Shown in pieces: positions 25,601-38,545 of a DNA stretch of 64,000 nucleotides. The DNA is from Numida meleagris (lineage: Eukaryota; Chordata; Aves; Galliformes; Numididae): contig NC_034409.1 in the NCBI RefSeq assembly GCF_002078875.1, positions 101,177,674-101,241,673 on the forward strand, in the 5' to 3' direction. The notes under the pieces are model-generated. The model was not told where the DNA came from and searched no databases. It saw nothing but the letters and a program-made list of their open reading frames with translations. The position numbers and the translations under genes were made by a program. How positions within the stretch are numbered: position 1 is the first letter of the stretch; each line of letters starts with the position of its first letter.

Positions 25601-27735
25601 CCATAACAATACCTTAACAACGTTCTTAGGGGAACTGAGTTGCTGCTCCCAGCAGAAGAGCACTGTGTACAAAAGCATAATGGTCCTCAACTTTTCAAAT
25701 TGAAAATGATGACACAAGCTCCAACAATGATTTTGAGTCACTTACTCTAAGGTTCCCTAGGGAAAACAAGCAGTTTGCAAATTTATTTCATTAATTAAAC
25801 TAGAAACGTCTGCGTCCGTACTGCTGGGTGGATTGCCAAGATTCAGTGCTCTTTTGTCAGCTACCTGACCTGCCATTGATGTCAGTTGCAGGAATTAGCC
25901 TGCCAACAAAATCATAGGGCAAGGGATACGGTGCCAGAGACGCACCATGCTTACACTCTTTTTTTGTTGTCTGGAACAAGAAAAAAAGATTTTAAGTGTA
26001 TTAAATGCGTCTTTTAAATGTATTTAATGTGTTTTTTCTTCCTTGTCTTACAGACTACCACTGCAAATATCACCAGTCTACACATAATAATTTTCCATAA
26101 TATCAAAGTTCAAATTGTGAAACACTATAATGTCAGAATTTACAGCAAGGATGTCAGATTCTTTGTCTGCAACATTAAGGAGAAATGAAAAGGCAAACAA
26201 ATTCAGTCCTTTTGAATTCATAGGAGGAGTACATTTGGAAGATACCTTTGGTAATCAACACAATACAGTGTTCTCCATTACAGACAACATAACCAGATCT
26301 CTGTAGTTAAGACAAAAGCTGATCCTGGTATTCTGGCAGGGAACAACATTAACAGACTTCACAGAGAGCACTTCAGTAATGTCAGAAGGGAGATTCCATT
26401 AAGGACATTTTGAGGTCTATTCAGAGGTACCAAAGTATTTGCCAAAGCATCTTATTGCTGAGCAACTTAAAACAAATCCTCAGACTTGCAAGGCACTATG
26501 CTTACATAGAGCTTCTCCTCATATCTTTCAAAATTGAGCATGTATTGTTACTATCTGCCTCTCATGCTCTTCCAGGTGTTCTACTGATTTTTTAGGAACC
26601 AATAGTCCCAGGTGCCTCACTCAGAGCTGTACCTTTCCATTGACTAATTCTGCAGCACTGCTTTATACTGTCACACATAACATCAGAGGCACTACATCCT
26701 TGGACAGGAGTGTTAATAAACTGTAACACCACCAACAACGAAATGCTTCTTAAAGCATAATAATTTTACAAGGCTTTGTACATATACTTGGCACAGGCAG
26801 GCTCTTAACGTGCCTAGCTCAAGTCCATTGCAAGGAGTTAAGCAGCAGAATTTCATTCAATCACCTCTTGACGTGATGAAACCCAATGGTGAACTATACT
26901 CTGTTACAATTCTGCTTCCTCATTTTGCTGCTAAGTGTATTGGCCTTTGGTTATATAAAGAATTTTTTCATTTAGTGGTGCAGAATAGCAGTCTCTTTTT
27001 CAATAGAACATTTTTGGTCACTCTTTATCTGACACTATACATTCCAGATGTTCACATAGACATTTTCTTTTTGGAGATAAATAATCCAAGCAGTCAGTGT
27101 TTAGAGTCAGTGTTTATAGTCCAATAAGCATTCTGGGTACTGGCAGTGAAAACAAACTCTACACATTGGTCAAGAGGAATTAGAAGTGAAATGCTTGAAC
27201 TGCATGGAACTCATATGTGGGCTTACTATTTGAGAAAAATATTAGTAACTTAAATTGCTATCTTTTCCTTAAGAGCATAAATGACATTCCCTTTCTTTAG
27301 CCACTCAAGCAAGAGTGCTTACAGTTTTTACAGTATTGGATTCAGTCCTGGTTTTCCTGAGGAAAATCCTCACACATGGTTGAAACTCTCTGGGCTTTAA
27401 GTAGAGTGCTTCGTGATGCACTTAGTGAACATAGTCCTACACTTGACAGCCATTCCTTCTTTTTTTTGAGGAAGTCTATTAATCATTGGGTCAGTAGACT
27501 TTACATGCTTCCGACTCAGACTACTGCAAACAGAATCAACAGATGCAATTATAGACTGGAAAATTTTTTCAGACATCACAATCAATTATTTCAGTAACAC
27601 CTGCCACCTGTATCTATGAGCATGCAGAAGCCACGTAACCATTTTAAACACTAGCCATATAATAAGTTCCAAACAAAACTATACTCACTTTCCTAGAGGG
27701 CAAGACTTTGTGTAACATCATTCAGTGGTGGAAAG
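22651..27735. other. Long AT-rich stretch without recognisable genes
   Basis: About 5 kb with no gene, LTR or CR1 that I can recognise. Open frames at 24259-24492, 25424-25741 and 26810-27127 (77-105 residues) show no family motif and are not called. A short perfect hairpin lies at 24607-24627. Confidence 0.45.
24607..24627. repeat. Short perfect hairpin (8-bp stem)
   Basis: GCCTGCCA, a 5-base spacer, then TGGCAGGC. The stem is GC-rich in AT-rich surroundings. It is too short to call an RNA gene. Confidence 0.6.
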
Positions 27736-28081
27736 TGTAGCGATCGGAAACACCAACACAATGGAAAAGGTGTTACAAGAAGAGATGGAAGGACCAGCAT
27801 GATAGAAAACTGATACAAAGGAAGGGAAGTAGATCACTCACCCATATCAGAAGATTTTGGGTTCACATGGAAGAGCTTCCACCAAGAAGGGATCACTAAA
27901 AAGAGATCCTTCTTTAGTGCCAGCCAGCCCTTAAATGAAGCCTAAGAGGGATGGAGCCTGGCTCCACCTCTTCCATTCACAAAGTGAGTTGCCTTCACCT
28001 GTGCTCCCAGGGCTGACTGGGTCTTTCCTCCAGGTGCTTGATCAGTGGTTCAGGCCATGTCTCAGCAGTTCCCATATGCTA
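27736..28081. mobile_element. Unidentified LTR-like block, possible solo LTR
   Basis: A ~346-bp block that is GC-richer than its flanks. It starts TGTAGCGATCGG and ends GCTA, so the tips are partly inverted copies (TGTAGC against GCTA). Flanks GAAAG (27731-27735) and GAAAT (28082-28086) match at 4 of 5 bases, a possible decayed target-site duplication. A CTTAAATGAAGCC segment near 27930 reads on the minus strand as a TTTAAG TATA-like site. The palindrome TGGAGCCTGGCTCCA lies just beyond it. The family is not identified and the orientation is unsure (minus more likely). Confidence 0.4.
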
Positions 28082-28138
28082 GAAATATATATATTTATAT
28101 TATATATTATATAATTATGTATTATATATATATAATTT
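28082..28138. repeat. AT microsatellite
   Basis: Near-pure A/T sequence with TATA/ATAT units, directly next to the LTR-like block. Confidence 0.85.
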
Positions 28139-28199
28139 GAGAAAATGAATTAGAATTCATTTTATTATTATTATAATTATTATTAACAGTTTAGATTCA

Positions 28200-28339
28200 C
28201 AGTCAGATTGAATGGGGCTTTAAGCAACCTGATCTAGTGGAAGTGTCTGCTCCATGGTTGATGGGGTGGATCTTTAAGGGTCTGTCATGTTTTTTTTCCA
28301 AGCCAAACCATTCTATGAGTATATGATTCTATGATAATT
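28200..28339 (+). mobile_element. CR1 LINE 3'-end fragment
   Basis: The last ~140 bp of a CR1: ATGGGGCTTTAAGCAACCTG, GGATCTTTAAGGGTCTG, CCAAACCATTCTATGAG and a decayed ATGATTCTATG tail. Confidence 0.85.
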
Positions 28340-30774
28340 GTTTTCCTGCTTTTTTCAACTAATAAATTGTGTAGACTTCAAATCCACTTAAGAAAATAAA
28401 TGGGACTGATCATTACAGCACCTCCTCTTTTACCATTCTTACAGCATCTCTGGTGAAAACTGTAGCTTTTTAAATCTCAGCTGAGGGTCCACATCCCACT
28501 AAAACTCTTTTTACAAACCCAAATGCAGAGACTCCTGAGGTTGTCAAGCAGTTTCTGCTCCCAGCTCAGTCCACCAGCAGTATGTCCTCTTTAACAAGTG
28601 ATGGGACTCAGTAATATGTCCATCAAGAAAGCTGGTCAACACCCTTTTGTGAGCCTTGGGTTGTCTACTCAATCAGGTCACATTCAGTGAGGCCATCTAC
28701 AATGATGGCTCCTGTGGAAAACAGATGATACTAAGCTTGGAGTTGGGGGATAGTTTACTCAGTGAGTTCCCATATTTACAGTCTTCATCACACAATGAGG
28801 TCTGAAAACTGCATGCTACAGAGAGAAGCTTGAGCAGAGCAAGGCATCTGGAAAACCATCTCTTCCATACTCTTGACGTTTCGCACAGCTGACACTCAAC
28901 ATATGGGGAGCCAAGGATTCTCCACAAAAGAGGGCATACCTGGCTGCATGCCACTGAGGCAGCATATCACATCCAAACTCACTCTTCCTCTAAATGCTCA
29001 GTGATCTTCTCAGCAGCTTACTGCTTTTGACAAGGTCTCAAGAAATAGCACATAAATGTGATATTTCTGTGCTTGGAGCTGGGATTCTACCATCTCACTG
29101 GAGTTCTAAACTTATGGTCTTCAAAACACAAGTAGATCCTAATGGTGGTTGTTCTGGACAGTACTACAGTACGTTTAATATGTGCAGACAGGTCAGCCTT
29201 TGCACTCACTCCCCCTGCCAAGACTCATCCATCTGTCTTACCTGCAGACTTCAGTGGCCTAGGTAATATTATCTCGGTGATTTATTCCAGTGATGTTTTA
29301 TTTTCCAGTGAATGAAATCCAGAATAATTAATTTTTGAATTAGAGTTAACACTCCATTAAACACAGCTAAATGCCATGCTGTGCATTTTTATGAATTGTT
29401 TAAAATCCAGTCAAAACGAAAATTTAACATCAGAATGAAGTAACTTTTTTGTTTAGTGTCTCTTAAATTTCTATAATGCAAAAGCCAATAGAGTAGTAAT
29501 CAAAGGGAATAAATAGGTCAGAGTCACAACATTCAATTGTCCCTATTTTAACTGAAACAAAAAGAGAACTGGTAGAGAAAATACCTTAGCTCTCTACAAA
29601 ACGTATCTTGATATACAGAAAAAGCTGACATTTATTTAAATAATGAAGGAAAGGGTGGAAAATGAACAAATTGAACTAAAGGATTAAGATGTAGGATGAC
29701 AAACACACATGAATAGAAAACTAGTTTAAGGAAGATAGAAAATAGAAGAGATAATCAAGGGCAAAAAGGGGAAAGAAGAAATAATATATTTTCAGGACCC
29801 AAATATATTTGACAATCTAAGCAAAAATTCTTTGAGGAGTTATCAAAATCATTCAAAAGGTAGGCATATTCGGGTATGTTCACAACAGTGCTTACTAATA
29901 TCACAGTTATGCTTGATTGAAAGTAGTGTTAAGGATGGCCTTCAGCCATTTTTAGTACATTATACTTCTTATACTCTTGTATTCTGAGATTAAACACATG
30001 CAGCTTCCTGGCTGTTCTATTTTGAACTGGCTGCCAATGACTGAGTAGCTGTTCTGGGATGCATGCCAGGTCTAGATCAGGCAGGTAGAGGTTTATATTA
30101 ATTTCTTTGCAAAGTCATTATTAATTCAAGCACTAGAAACCTTGAAAACACCTTTTACCACTCTAGATTTACCACTTTGAAGAAAAATTCTGAATGCTTG
30201 AGACATTTGATTCTGTGACATCTTTCTGGAAAGGTAACAAGAATCTTTCCTAATGGATAACTACATATAGCTCAGCGCAGAACAGCATAGCGTAGCATAG
30301 TTTATGTAAAGCAATACTGCAGCAGATGCCAAATTTTGGATCACTTCTCACCATTTCTCAGGTCATGAACACTTGTTCTGAAGACTAGAATTGAAAACAG
30401 TACAAAAGTAAATGATCTACAGTTTGAAGTACTCCATTTGGGAAGCACTAGAAAACAAATTTTCTTCTGTAGCTGTGCCCCTAACCTAATCAAAATACTT
30501 CTGACCACCTGTATGTTTCCTCTACAAAGGGTCATGTACACATGTTGTCTTCATTTCACCTGGGACGGAATTACTAATTACAATCACCTATCTTGCTTTC
30601 TGATGTATACACACATGCACATATTATTCCCATAGTCCTTGGGCCATTTATATAAATTGTGATAGTAATTGGTTAGGATGTGTAGAAATTGTGGGACCTG
30701 AGCATGATGTAAATGGCAATTCTTGTGCATCACTTGTTATATACACACATATATATTTATAGTCATAACTATTT
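28340..30774. other. AT-rich non-coding stretch
   Basis: No gene is recognised. Overlapping short frames at 28697-28954 and 28994-29266 have no family motif. Confidence 0.45.
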
Positions 30775-30930
30775 TCCTTTTTTCTCTATCTTAGTACGTA
30801 TTTTTTTTTCTTAACCTGCAAGTTCTGGTGTTTTGTTTTTTTTTTAATTTTCTACCCCATCTCACTGGGAAGGGTGGAGCGAGTGAACGACTGTGTGGTG
30901 CTGAGCCACCTGTTGGGTTAAACCACAACA
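30775..30930 (-). mobile_element. LTR fragment of an avian ERVL-type endogenous retrovirus
   Basis: Read on the minus strand it begins TGTTGTGGTTTAACCC at 30930. It continues with GCTCAGCACCACACAGTCG and a GTGAGATGGGGTAGAAAA segment, then an A-rich region with GAACTTGCAGGTTAAG. This order (TGT.GTGGTTTAACCC, then GGGATGGGG, then an A-rich run before CTTG.GGGTT.AG) is the usual start of a common bird ERVL LTR. Only this ~155-bp start is recognisable. Confidence 0.6.
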
Positions 30931-30982
30931 CGCATGGAATTTCTAACGAGTCATGTGTTTTGATGCTGCTTTCTCAAAATGT

Positions 30983-31062
30983 TATATATAAATGTTAATA
31001 TATATATATATGTATATCAATACATATACATACATACATACATATATATAAGTATATGCATA
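30983..31062. repeat. TA/TACA microsatellite
   Basis: Mixed TA and TACA/CATA units abutting the left end of the mariner element. The mariner's TA target site may lie within it. Confidence 0.85.
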
Positions 31063-31620
31063 CATAGGTTGCTCTGGAAGTGATGCCTCCTACTTATTTC
31101 CATGGAAACTACAACCGATATGAAGAACACAATAACACTACTTTACAGGATAAATTCTCAGCTTCAAAATATTATTTTTCAACATAGTCACCCCCATTCA
31201 CCTTGTGTTTTCACCGGTGATGAACAAGAGCCTGCATGCAGCTCTTGTAAAAATCCGCACCAGCAGAGGTGACCTACTGCTGCTGTCACCACTGCTGAAA
31301 TGCATCACCAACAGGCTCACTATGCTCACATCCACTGTTTGGTCTCCAGAAATGTTCAGCAGGTGTCAGTGAATGTCAGTGGGTGTCATTTTTTTCCACA
31401 TGGAGTAATTCAATGATGTACCTTTTCTCCATATGCACTTTCATGTCAGTCACTGATGTGTCAGACTGCCCCTTCGCTGCCATCTGTCACAAGGCAACAA
31501 AATGTAACAGAATATTGGTGGGAACATTCAGCCTCTGCTGCCACACTACCAATATTCACCTCTGACATTGTGGGTCAACATCATAAAATAAGAGGCATTA
31601 CTTTTGGAGCAGTCCTTGTA
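31063..31620 (-). mobile_element. Galluhop-like mariner, internally deleted
   Basis: Imperfect terminal inverted repeats lie at about 31063-31098 and 31584-31620. The right end read inward is CAAGGACTGCTCCAAAAGTA, and the left end is GGTTGCTCTGGAAGTG. Both are followed by ATGCCTC and an A/T-rich AT..TT stretch. TA dinucleotides flank both ends (31061-31062 and 31621-31622). On the minus strand the 5' half encodes a mariner transposase N-terminus (KRYIIELLHVEK; DQTVDVSIV in another frame). The 3' part encodes the mariner C-terminal ending VNGGDYVEK before a stop, reached through FYKSCMQALVHH. At ~560 bp it is less than half the length of a full mariner (about 1.3 kb), and the catalytic DDD region is absent. 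Frameshifts add to the decay, so it could move only with transposase made elsewhere. Confidence 0.88.
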
Positions 31621-31622
31621 TA

Positions 31623-34600
31623 TCTTAATATTCCTTTTTTTTATAATGGCTCAATAAAGTTATGAATTTATAAAAAGCTGTAAATGTCAGAAATAAAAAA
31701 CTCAAACCAGAGGGTATTTATATATTGACATCTCTTAAAGACAAAGTATTTTCTAAGTGGCACTCTCATAGCTGAGATTATATTAAAATATGTCAAAATT
31801 TTATTCAAAATTTTTCACATGATACAGTTTGATTAGAAATGCAAACTCAAAATTACTTACTTTTTCATATTTTCAGGTCTTCTGATTGTTTTGATCACCT
31901 TTGATATATTGAGGAATCTAAAAGGAATGGGAATGAAAGGGAATAAATTATAAGCAATATTACTGTTTATTACCCACAAAGAATTGCTATAATTGTGCAA
32001 TTCTATCACATACGGTATCATAAATAATAACTATTCATACTGAATCAGTGAGATAGGAACTGGCGTGGGTGAATTATGTTGAGTATATTGAATTAGGCAC
32101 TGTGTGAACAAACTAATGGAAGAAGAAGGACACAGAATGGATCAACGCAAACATTTAGGTAATGTGCTGAAAAGTAGAAAAGGTGAAAATTACGTATATA
32201 CAAACATTAAAAATGCTCTCTCTGTTGGTAACAGGAACTCTAACTGTGCCCAGTGCTCTGCAGTGCTGTGCATATGGGCTCTAGACAGGTGCTGAGGATC
32301 TGAGTTGTAGCTGTTTAGAAATGCCAAATTTAGATGTGTTTTGTGGATAGTTTGAGTACTGGAAAGTGTACAGAACAGAGTTCTGTAGCAGCTTGTTTTT
32401 ATTTATTTATTTGTTTTCCCTGTCAGAGCTATTTTTGTTATATCTACAACACAGGCATTAGTAAGACCATATGCTTAATAAGTGTCACAAAACCAGAAAC
32501 GAAGTTCATAATCTTTGTATCAAAATGTCAGTAAGCATCTTATAAGAAGAGAAAGGGAAGAACTGTGCTTAGTTAAAAAATACATATTTTGATCACATTT
32601 ATCAATTAATTTTTTTTGTTAGAACATTATTTATATCTGCTGAAAGAGTTTTTAAAAGCAATAAAAGCATATTATTACCAGACGATCAAAAATTATTAAG
32701 GTTTTCAAAATCTAATAGAACAAAAATACAGTAAAATTATCCTATATTAGGATCCAAATCAAACCCAATGTATAAAATTGCATTTATCCTTTAAAAACAA
32801 ATCATTAGAATAATAATGAGAGACATGAGCTCTTCAAGCCATTGCTATGCAAGCTGAAAGCTATTTCTACAAGGATGTTCTGTGATTTATTGACCATAGA
32901 TTATTAACAAAATCGCCCAATCTAAACACACATAAATCTGTTGTATTTTGCAGATGAAAGAATTACGAATGGTTGTAAAATATCATTTCTCTGAAACAAG
33001 CAGCATCCAAGCCAATTTTACAAACAACAGCTGTGAAAAAAATTTGCATGGCAAAAAGAATTCAGAAACAAAAGCAATAATACAGTTGGGGAATAGATGT
33101 TCTGGAACAGTGCCTTGTCTTTCAGAGCAAATACTTGGTTTCAGTGCAGACAAATAAATATTGTGTGCCTGAATCACCATTTTAAGTACAGAACTGCTGA
33201 ATCTGTGACAATGTATGTTAAAAGTTCTTTCCCAATGTTTTAACATATAAGCAAGGTCATTTAGTAAAAATAAACATTAGAGGAAATCCATATGTAAAAG
33301 GGCAAAGTACAATGTTTTGTTTTGCAATCATTATTGCTAATCTGCAGCATTTAAGTATACACTTTCATAAAAATAAGGAGTTTATACACCTTTTCATTTT
33401 TCTTCATGCTTTGAAGTCCTCAGCAGCATCAGTGCAGCTACTGTATTTTTCTGTGGGAGAAAAAAACAACAACACAAAACCTAAAATATGGGTTTGTTTC
33501 AATAAGAAGTACAGGAGGTGCAGTCACCGTCTATGTGCTGTGAAAACAAAGAACAAAAAGACTTTCTGTGACAGGGACACCAGGACTGCTGACCATGAAC
33601 ATGCACAAGTAGGTTAAGAAACAAAATCCTGTGCAGTGGTTTCACTTTATTTTATTGAATAAGGCTTAAATCTTTATATATGTTCACTTGATTTAAGATA
33701 CTGAGGCTTGAAGTAAAAACAAACAAAACCCAAACTCTAATTCTCTAACCCCAGGAATAGCTGGCTATGTTACGGAACTCTGAAAGGGTGGAGAGAACTG
33801 AAGGGGGAAAAGTTATTTACAAGCATTCCTCACTTTTTTGATGGATGTATTGAGAAGGCTGTTAAAAATGTATATAGGCAAATTACGTCCAGCTCATGGA
33901 ACGCTGTGCATGTGCTTCCTCTGAAGGACATTTACAAAACAAATACTTCAATGTTTTGTAAGTCTCATTACTTACCACCTCACTTTCTTACCATCTGGAG
34001 TTTATGTGACACTTCCTTCAAAATTTCTTTCCATTGAACTGAGCTGTCCAGTGCTCTTGTGAAGTAATGTGAGGTGGTAAATTTGCTACTTACAGTTCCC
34101 AGACTTGCTGATATGAAAATACCAGTTTATGATTCAGTCAAGCCTGGAGATGGTCAGTAAGTAAAGGCTAGATTTAACTTAAAAGGAATTGACTTCTTAT
34201 AGTAAGGGATTATTGGGAATTCCTTTGTCTCAGGCTCACACAGATCTGTTTTTCCGGTCACAAATCAGGGTGTGGTAATAACAGTGTGCATTGCACTGTG
34301 CATCTCTGTTTACCTCCATGGCTTCAAGGAGAGATCTTCGTGTGCAGGGGAGTAACCAGCCTGCTCTGTCCCTCGATATCTGTGTCAGCATACTCAGACG
34401 TATATAAAAAGTCACAGCCAGAGCCAATGTGCAAATGAAAATGTTAGTTCAGAAATGAGTGCCTCCCACATCATTACAATCAACATGCTCTGACATGCTA
34501 TTTGTTTTTCCTGTTTGTTCTGACCACTCATCAGAAATATATTCCCTAAATATGGCCTTGTCTTCTGAAGTTTCATCTCAGTTCTCTGTATATTATGCAC

Positions 34601-37600
34601 GCTATGAACCCTCTTCAGGGAACCCACTTCCCATACTTCTTTCTGAACACTGAACAAGAATTCTTCTGAATCTTGTGTACGTTGCCCTTCATAATTTTGA
34701 GGTCTTTTCTGCAAGGAAGTGAAACTTTCCATCTCTTCCCAGAATTTTCACATCTTTCTCACAGTGTTCTTTACACATGACATCTTGAGCAGCTTAGCTC
34801 AGCGCAGAGAATTAACTTAGATCTGTATTATATAGTTACACATTTGTTTACCATTGATGAAAATTATAAACATCTGAGATTTAGGAAGTTTACTCATAAG
34901 CTGTAAGGACTGACAAAATTATGTGTATGTATACATTTCTGAAACATTCAGCAGCTAAATTAGAGGTTTCAGAGTTTTAATGTAGGTTTAATACAGAAGA
35001 TTTACATGTCTAGAAAATACACTGCTCTTTTCATTACCTCAGATGCTACTCAGTACACAGATTTAAAACCATGCTTATACTGATTTGCAAGGGGAAAATA
35101 ACGAAAATAATACCAGAAACTAACTTGATTTTCTCACACATCTCACTGGTATACTAGGAGAATATTAGGAGAAAATATTTTGAGAGAAATATTTTGTTGG
35201 AATGTCGGGACAGGCACAAGGAAAGCAGCTTTGTTTCAATTATTTATAAATCGCCTGAAGATGTTCAGGAAAGCAAGAGCCCCAAGGTTCACTGTTGACC
35301 AATTTCAATGTAATCTGTCTCCCCTGTTTCCAGTAGATCATTAACAAATTACTCAGAAGCATTTTATTAGTGATATTCTCTTCAAATACCTTCAAAGTAA
35401 AATACTTCTTACTAAATATGGAAAACTGCAAAAAAAAGATTATGATTATATCATGCAGTTGACTAGAAAATATATTTGTCTAGGTTTTCCGTCTACATGT
35501 TCTCTCTGTTCAGAAATCCTCTAAGACACTGTCTTGCTAGGTTTTTGCAGCCTTTAAGTATTCAGCTAATTCAAATACTGATAGGAGTATAAGATGAGTT
35601 TCCCTTCTTAGAGTGATGAAAAAGCCAGGATGTTGTGTCTACTTTTATGTAATTGCTTTGATGCTTTTACTGTACACAGTGCTGGTTACCTTTTGCTCCA
35701 GGCTTTTCTAAGGGCTAAGTATTATCTCTCACTTGCAGCAATAGGAGTTAAAAGCCAGATTACTCATTTACTCCATGATTGCCTCTGTGTTGGATAAGTA
35801 GCCCAGATTTTTTTCACCACAGTTTTTGTAAAGCTCTGGATCTCATTTACTTCTGCTGCTCTTTCAGGCTTAGGAAATGATGGGTTGCAATGACAACCTT
35901 CACAGTCCTACACTTCTGCATTGATGTCAGGAGTGATGTGTGAAAGAGAAAAGTCACCTTTGGAAACAAGAATGATTTCACAGGATGAGAGCTTGTTCTG
36001 CATTTCTCTTTCAAAATAAATAAATAAAAAAGATGAGAATTGCAACTTTTTGTTATTGGTTATAGCTGCATTAGGTCTAACATCAATTTCTCAGTATTAG
36101 TGAAACAGCCCTCTGTGGGGGCAACATATATAGGACCTTTGGCAAAGTCTCAGAAAGGCTGGGATCATCTCTATATTACATTTACACTTAGGTCTCATTC
36201 TGAGAAATGGAGTGGACCCAATGTGAACAGCACAGACTGAATTTAAATGTGTGTTGTACATTATGGGGCTACAATCTCTTCACCTCTGAGACAGAATACA
36301 GTTTTCCAGCGAAGTTATCACTGCTATTCGTTTTCTTTTAGTATCCAGTTAACTGCTTCAGAAGTAGCAAAAGTAATTTTTGATCATGTTAGAAGAGGTT
36401 TCTCAGTAATGTGAAGACTTTCCCCCCTCTTTTTGCACTAAATATATTCCACCCAGATGCAAAATTACTTCCTTATTCACCCAAGGTTCTGCAAATCTTT
36501 CTTATCTGAAGTGCAAAGCTCCAACCATACAACTGGCACATCATTTGGTTTAGAGAACGGCAGGTGTCCATTTTTGCCTAAAATTATTTAAGTATGCTAA
36601 ATGTAAGTCAGTTAAATGTTACGTAAATGCATCTATGACCCAAGGTCAAAATAACCGTACAATGCATCAAAGCAGCCAAGAAAGAATACAAAATCACTAA
36701 CATTTATGTTGAAAGTACAGGTAGTCAAATGATCTTTTCTGAAGGATCTGTACAGGCAATTTAGCACTTAAATACAAGCGCATGCATAAAACTAAGTTGT
36801 AAATTTAAACTCAGATTACCTTTGTGTAAAAGATGCAGTTTCAGGAAATTAAATATTTGCTGCAAATGGGAGTGAATTGGTTGGCCAGTTGCAAAGAATC
36901 TACCAGATAAGATATAAATCAGATTCTAAAAGATGACTCACAATCTTAATTAATGGTAACATTAAAGCTCATTTTACATTTCTGAATATTCTGAATAATA
37001 ATAGATCTTGCAGAGAGGCCTTCAAAGCACCTTATGATTAAAGAACTTACAGCTTCTTTAGAAAAATTACTCATGTAATTTGAGGACTGTTATCTCTTTG
37101 ATAGTCTATAGGACTTAACTGCTACTGAAACTTTTCTTTTAAAGTGGAGATGATTCTCTGTAGCCAACATTTCAGTTTTCTTGAAATAATCCATTCTGAG
37201 AAGATTCTATAGTTTTACTTTAAATCATATTATGATATCACTTATCAAATTCAAAAACAGAAGCAATTAAATTTATTGTTTTATAGGTAAGCCTAACTTC
37301 TGTAAATAAAGTTCACTAAGACCTTTATATTGATGTCTGGGAGAAAGTGTGTTTACATCTGCTGGAACGAATCAGACAAACAAGACTTCCTCCTTCACAC
37401 CTCCTTCTAATGGCTTGTATGTAAACTAACAGTGAGGTCTAATTCAACCTTTTCGGATTCAGAAAATAATTCACAATCAAATGTAAATTATGGCCAAATC
37501 TGCTTCAATTACAACCCTAAATCCTAAGTTTAATTACAACCCAAAATCTTGGCCTTGCTTCAAACAAACTTTCAAAGCAGCAGAGATGAGTTCTGAGCAT

Positions 37601-38222
37601 ACCACCTTGCAGGGCATAGGAGAGAAGTCTAGTAAGTCTGAAAAGGATGAAGGATTTATGGTTTGGATCTCATCCAAGCCAAATTTGGAAGGCATCACTG
37701 AAGTGTTCTTTGAACCCCACACTTAAACCAAATCTGGTGAAATCCCAGGTGAATTACAAACAGCGTAAAAACCTGTTTCTGTATCCTCTTGTGAACCCAC
37801 AGTATTTCATCATTCTAAATCCATGGAAAACAGACACATATAAAAAGTTCTAGAAGGCCAGGATTTTGGCTGTGTAAAGGTAAAGGCCTAATTTTGGCAT
37901 TTTGAAAGTGAGGAGTATAATGAAAGTCTAGATTAGAACGGCTGTTAGGATGATTTAAAATATACCAAAGCATCTAAGGGTAGCGAAGTTTGAGAGTGTA
38001 CAGGATATGCACATTTGTTTGAGGAGGCTAAGAAAAACATTTTCTCACTGGGCTGTATTCAGAGTATATCTCTACAGTGAGAACTATGTGGAAATTTGTC
38101 CCCTTAAAAATATTCTAGAGACTGCAGGTAGGCTCATTTTATTAGAACTTCATAGGTTATTAACTTCTCCATTTAACTGTGACATACCACCAGCTCCAGT
38201 GGTCATTGAAGAACCTCTATAA
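31623..38222. other. Long AT-rich stretch without recognisable genes
   Basis: About 6.6 kb with no gene, CR1 or LTR recognised. It holds the spaced inverted repeat at 33972-33983 / 34069-34080. Near 37507-37549 there are two direct copies of an AATTACAACCC motif, 25 bp apart, in sequence I cannot assign. Open frames of 60-106 residues have no motif. Confidence 0.45.
33972..34080. repeat. Spaced 12-bp inverted repeat
   Basis: TTACCACCTCAC at 33972-33983 is matched by GTGAGGTGGTAA at 34069-34080, 85 bp apart. Flanking ATTAC/GTAAT words also recur. No element is identified inside. Confidence 0.55.
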
Positions 38223-38255
38223 TATTAGTGGCCACACCTGCAGTGGCCACTAATA
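38223..38255. repeat. Perfect 13-bp hairpin
   Basis: TATTAGTGGCCAC (38223-38235), a 7-base loop, then the exact complement GTGGCCACTAATA (38243-38255). The GC-rich stem core stands out from the surrounding AT-rich sequence. Its function is unknown. Confidence 0.8.
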
Positions 38256-38460
38256 AGAGCATGTTCCCTTTATACGGAGAATGTATTAAACTGCTTGATA
38301 TAAAAGTTTATCTTGGAAGAAAAGGTCAGCAAGTTGTTTGAAGAAATATCTTTATGAATATTTCATTTAGAAATATTGCCACACTATATTTACAAAAGGG
38401 AAGTGTCTTGTTAGCTGTCAGCAGCACAAGTCTATTCAGTTTCCTCTTTATAAAGCTGTG

Positions 38461-38545
38461 GATTTCCTTTTCCTTTTCCCTTTTCATTTCCCTTACCCTT
38501 TGCTCTCTCCTTTGCCCTTTCCTTTTTCCCTTTACTCTGTCAGAC
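38461..38545. repeat. Polypyrimidine tract
   Basis: Impure CCTTTT/CCCTTT repeat on the plus strand. The Lys/Arg-rich frame on the minus strand (38326-38571) is a by-product. Confidence 0.85.
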
